Source of the DNA: Rhizobium sp. LC145
Lineage (GTDB): Bacteria > Pseudomonadota > Alphaproteobacteria > Rhizobiales > Rhizobiaceae
Assembly (NCBI RefSeq): GCF_001005825.1
Contig: NZ_LBHV01000005.1
Location: 248,001 to 312,000 of the forward strand
Length of the DNA stretch: 64,000 nt
Direction of reading: 5' to 3'
Position numbers and translations under genes: made by a program. The notes beneath the pieces were generated by a model. The model did no database searches and had not been told where the DNA came from. It worked only from the letters and a program-made list of their open reading frames with translations. How positions within the stretch are numbered: position 1 is the stretch's first letter; every line of letters starts with the position of its first letter. Positions 61,826-64,000 of the stretch are shown one piece after another.

Positions 61826-62446
61826 TCAGCTTGAAGCGTTCACAAACCTTCTGATCTTCTGGAGTCGAACCTCCCGGGGCTCATGCATGTCGAGTGTCCC
61901 CTTGAAGCGCCCCTCCGCATCCATCAGGTAGACACCAGCGGTGTGGTCCATCGTGTAGTTTCCGCCTTCGGTCGGCACCTTTCGGGCATAGGCCGCGAAA
62001 GCCTTTACTGCAGTTTCCGTTTGCTCCGAATTCCCCCGAAGAGCCATGATTCTGGTATCGAAGGAAGTCATGTAGCTGTCGAGCATCTCCTGCGTGTCGC
62101 GCTCGGGGTCCACGCTGATGAACGCGATGTTGAACCTGTCGGCCAGCGGACCTAGTTCGTTCATCAGATCCGTGAGCTCGAAGAGGGTCGTCGGGCAGAT
62201 GTCCGGGCAATGGGTGAAGCCGAAGAATGCGAGATAGGGCTTGCCTCTGAGAGAAGCGTTGTTCACAACCTCGCCCTTGTGCGACACCAACTCGAAGGGC
62301 TTGCCTATGGCAGGCGTGGCTATACCGGCCGCCACCTCTGTTTCACTCTCCCGCAGTGGAAGCACATAGCCAAAGACGATGAGCCATGTCGCCACGATGG
62401 CGACGAGACACCAAGTTACTATTCTGAAAATCCTGATACCCTTCAT
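61826..62446 (-). CDS. SCO1/SenC-like copper chaperone
   Basis: The 206-residue membrane-anchored protein has one N-terminal helix (FRIVTWCLVAIVATWLIVFG) and a thioredoxin-like domain with the copper motif FTHCPDICPTTLFEL and the distal His in TMDHTAGVYLMD. SCO proteins load Cu into cytochrome oxidase or other centres. The ATG at 62446 has AGGAACTC upstream and suits the membrane helix better than ATGs at 62464 and 62488. A MerR-type promoter lies 52-82 bases upstream. Confidence 0.9.
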   Translation of the reverse strand: MKGIRIFRIVTWCLVAIVATWLIVFGYVLPLRESETEVAAGIATPAIGKPFELVSHKGEVVNNASLRGKPYLAFFGFTHCPDICPTTLFELTDLMNELGPLADRFNIAFISVDPERDTQEMLDSYMTSFDTRIMALRGNSEQTETAVKAFAAYARKVPTEGGNYTMDHTAGVYLMDAEGRFKGTLDMHEPREVRLQKIRRFVNASS

Positions 62447-62497
62447 CCGAGTTCCTATCTTCATCCGAGCCGCTCGATACGCACTCACAGAATTCGT

Positions 62498-62528
62498 GCG
62501 ATAACCCCTCTAGCGGGTAGAGGGTCAA
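62498..62528 (-). promoter_or_regulatory. CadR/PbrR-type MerR promoter of the SCO gene
   Basis: On the minus strand TTGACC is followed by CTCTACCCGCTAGAGGGG and then TTATCGC, an 18-19 base spacing with a CTCTA-CTAGAG-type dyad. This is close to the sites of the Cd/Pb-sensing MerR group and unlike the ACCTTCC dyads of the copper genes. Confidence 0.7.
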
Positions 62529-62623
62529 GCAGAGATGTCGGCAACTGGGAGTTCCGCGCTCTTGTGCCGCATCACCGAAGTGTCGGAATTTACTCGTTCG
62601 AATGAACTCATTCACAACCCACC

Positions 62624-62654
62624 TTGACCCTCAAGCTACTAGAGGTCTCACTAT
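62624..62654 (+). promoter_or_regulatory. CadR/PbrR-type MerR promoter of the dsb genes
   Basis: TTGACC (62624-62629) and CACTAT (62649-62654) are exactly 19 bases apart, with CTCAAGCTACTAGAGG between. It is the rightward partner of the site at 62498-62528. A TTG in the -35 box would be the first codon of an upstream in-frame extension of dsbB, so that extension is not translated. Confidence 0.7.
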
Positions 62655-62680
62655 GGTACAGAATCCAAAGAGGAGACGTC

Positions 62681-63121
62681 ATGGCCGGCATAACGGCATC
62701 AACACCCGAGCGCATATGGCTGCCGACCTTCGGAGCATGGTTCATCGCGCTTGTTTCATCACTCGGCGCCTTATTCATCGGGGAGGTCATGGGCCAAGCT
62801 CCTTGTGACCTGTGCTGGCACCAACGCGCTTTCATGTTTCCGCTGGCCCTGATCCTCGCCGTCGCGGCCTTCCGTTCGGATGCAGCGGCGTGGTTCTACG
62901 CCCTGCCCGTTGCAGCTGTTGGCTGGCTGATGGCGGGTTTCCACAACCTTTTGTACTTTGGGATCGTGCCGTCCGCCATCAAGCCTTGCGGCCAGGGACC
63001 GTCCTGTTCGGGTGAAGGCATGTTGCTTTTTGGCGTAGTGCCTCTTCCACTGCTCTCGCTCGCCGCCTTCACGCTCATCATCACGCTCCTCCTCGTCGTC
63101 CGTCGGAGAATTTCACAATGA
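62681..63121 (+). CDS. dsbB: DsbB-like disulfide oxidoreductase
   Basis: The 146-residue protein has four membrane helices and the two redox Cys pairs, APCDLCWHQRAF near residue 40 and KPCGQGPSCSGEGM near 105. The ATG at 62681 has AGGAGACGTC upstream. DsbB re-oxidises a DsbA-type partner; the next gene encodes one and its ATG overlaps the dsbB stop (ATGA). The pair is controlled from the MerR-type promoter at 62624. Confidence 0.92.
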   Translation: MAGITASTPERIWLPTFGAWFIALVSSLGALFIGEVMGQAPCDLCWHQRAFMFPLALILAVAAFRSDAAAWFYALPVAAVGWLMAGFHNLLYFGIVPSAIKPCGQGPSCSGEGMLLFGVVPLPLLSLAAFTLIITLLLVVRRRISQ

Positions 63122-63774
63122 ACAGACGCACCCTTGTCGTTGCCACCGCTGCGGCCGCCGTTGCCTTGTTTGCCGGAGGCGCCGCAATCTATGGCGGCAA
63201 GACGACGCCACCTACTCCCGCGCCATCGGCAGCCGGTGACACCCTTGTCAGGATGCATTCTCCGGTGATGGGACCGATAGCTGCGCCAGTCACGATCGTC
63301 GAGTTCTTCGATCCCTCCTGCGAGGCATGCCGCGCTTTCTACCCTATCGTAAAGCAGATGATGGCTCAGACCGGCAATGATGTCCGCCTCGTATTGCGCT
63401 ACACCCCGCTGCACCAGGGATCGGATGAAGCCGTCAGGATACTTGAGGCCGCGCGCAAGCAAAACCGATTTCAACCTGTCTTAGAGGCGCTGCTCGCGCG
63501 GCAGCCGGAATGGGCTGTTCATGGCGCGCCCGACCTGGACAAGGCATGGGAGGTGGCTGCGGCGGCAGGTCTCGACCTCATCAAGGCCAAGCAGGACGCT
63601 GTTTCGCCCGCAGTCGACAATATCCTCGCCCAGGATATCGCCGATGTCAGGACAAATAGGATTGAGCAGACGCCGACGTTTTTTGTGAACGGAAAACCCC
63701 TCAGTGAGTTCAGTCCCCAAGGCTTGTACAACTTGGTGAAGGCCGAGCTCGACGCTTTGAAAGCAGGTTCCTGA
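63118..63774 (+). CDS. DsbA/BdbD-like thiol-disulfide protein
   Basis: The 218-residue protein has an N-terminal anchor (LVVATAAAAVALFAGGAAIY) and a DsbA/DsbG-type thioredoxin domain with the catalytic pair FFDPSCEACRAFYPI and the cis-Pro segment QTPTFFVNGKPL. It is the likely DsbB substrate. It ends 41 bases before a CDF-family gene. Confidence 0.9.
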   Translation: MNRRTLVVATAAAAVALFAGGAAIYGGKTTPPTPAPSAAGDTLVRMHSPVMGPIAAPVTIVEFFDPSCEACRAFYPIVKQMMAQTGNDVRLVLRYTPLHQGSDEAVRILEAARKQNRFQPVLEALLARQPEWAVHGAPDLDKAWEVAAAAGLDLIKAKQDAVSPAVDNILAQDIADVRTNRIEQTPTFFVNGKPLSEFSPQGLYNLVKAELDALKAGS

Positions 63775-63815
63775 CCGGCTAAAATCGGGGAACTCGGCGA
63801 ACGGAGCATATCCGA

Positions 63816-64000
63816 ATGAGTGGACACCAACATCACCACGGAGGCGATGCCGGAGACAAGCGCATTTGGTGGGCCGTCTTTGTTAACGTCCTGCTGACGG
63901 TGGCGCAGATTGTCGGCGGGATCGTGTCGGGAAGCCTTTCGCTTATCGCCGACGCTTTGCATAACTTCAGCGACGCGGCCTCGCTGATGATCGCATATGG
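63816..64000 (+). CDS. CDF-family cation efflux protein, partial
   Basis: From an ATG at 63816 the product reads a His-rich N-terminus (SGHQHHHGGDAGDKR) and the start of a cation diffusion facilitator: NVLLTVAQIVGGIVSGSLSL, IADALHNFSDAASLMIAYG. The HNFSDA-type sequence includes metal-binding residues of TM2. The gene is cut by the window edge. CDF proteins export Zn, Cd or Co, in keeping with the CadR-like promoters upstream. Confidence 0.9.
   Translation, partial: MSGHQHHHGGDAGDKRIWWAVFVNVLLTVAQIVGGIVSGSLSLIADALHNFSDAASLMIAY

Noticed and set aside
62624..62680. Upstream extension of dsbB from a TTG
   Set aside because: The TTG is part of the -35 hexamer of the MerR-type promoter, so it is upstream of the transcript.

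Overview
The window is GC-rich, densely packed alphaproteobacterial DNA. Gene families and gene order point to Rhizobiales (Rhizobium, Sinorhizobium, Agrobacterium or a relative), on a large conjugative plasmid or an integrative conjugative element (ICE). The organism assignment is inferred from family content only. I saw no rRNA, tRNA, CRISPR array or intact insertion sequence.

Region 1 (1-10.3 kb, mostly minus strand) is a conjugation and maintenance block: a CopG-type protein, TraG coupling protein, a Phd/PIN toxin-antitoxin pair, a DUF3363 relaxase, lytic transglycosylase, DUF736, TraF protease, DUF2840, replication initiator RPA, an AlpA/RdfS-like helix-turn-helix gene, a split DUF6499/DUF2285 activator and an orphan LuxR-type DNA-binding domain. 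The order matches rhizobial ICEs. The split activator needs a +1 shift to be read through, which is the arrangement described for FseA of ICEMlSymR7A. The usual parA is absent and three iteron-like repeats occupy its place.

Region 2 (10.4-24.1 kb) is metabolic cargo bracketed by small regulators and shared operator-like repeats. An IclR regulator precedes an M24 hydrolase, a threonine-synthase-like PLP enzyme, a TctCBA tripartite carboxylate transporter and an AceE-like thiamine-diphosphate E1. A second toxin-antitoxin pair follows, then a two-gene module of a GHMP kinase overlapping a cysteine-synthase-like PLP enzyme. Both modules look like amino-acid-related pathways whose substrates I cannot name.

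Region 3 (24.3-31.3 kb, minus strand) is plasmid housekeeping: DUF932, DUF736 (plus a decayed copy), a membrane protein, DUF2958, a coiled-coil protein and a very long ParB. The DUF932 and ParB genes share a duplicated leader of about 260 bp.

Region 4 (31.4-64 kb) is a large copper/silver island. It holds a CusBA efflux pump with FixH and DUF411 partners, a CopZ-like chaperone, a Spy/CpxP-like protein and Crp/Fnr regulator, CopA ATPase and CueR, three multicopper oxidases, a second Cu-ATPase, Csp copper storage and DUF305 proteins, a two-component system, a TolC-type lipoprotein, a cupredoxin, CusF, SCO and DsbB/DsbA-like proteins, and the start of a CDF transporter. Copper-type MerR promoters are visible upstream of copZ, copA and the first oxidase operon. 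A different, CadR/PbrR-like pair sits between the SCO and dsb genes. Small secreted Cys/His-rich proteins accompany most of the metal gene clusters, and one gene near 50.5 kb is broken by a frameshift.
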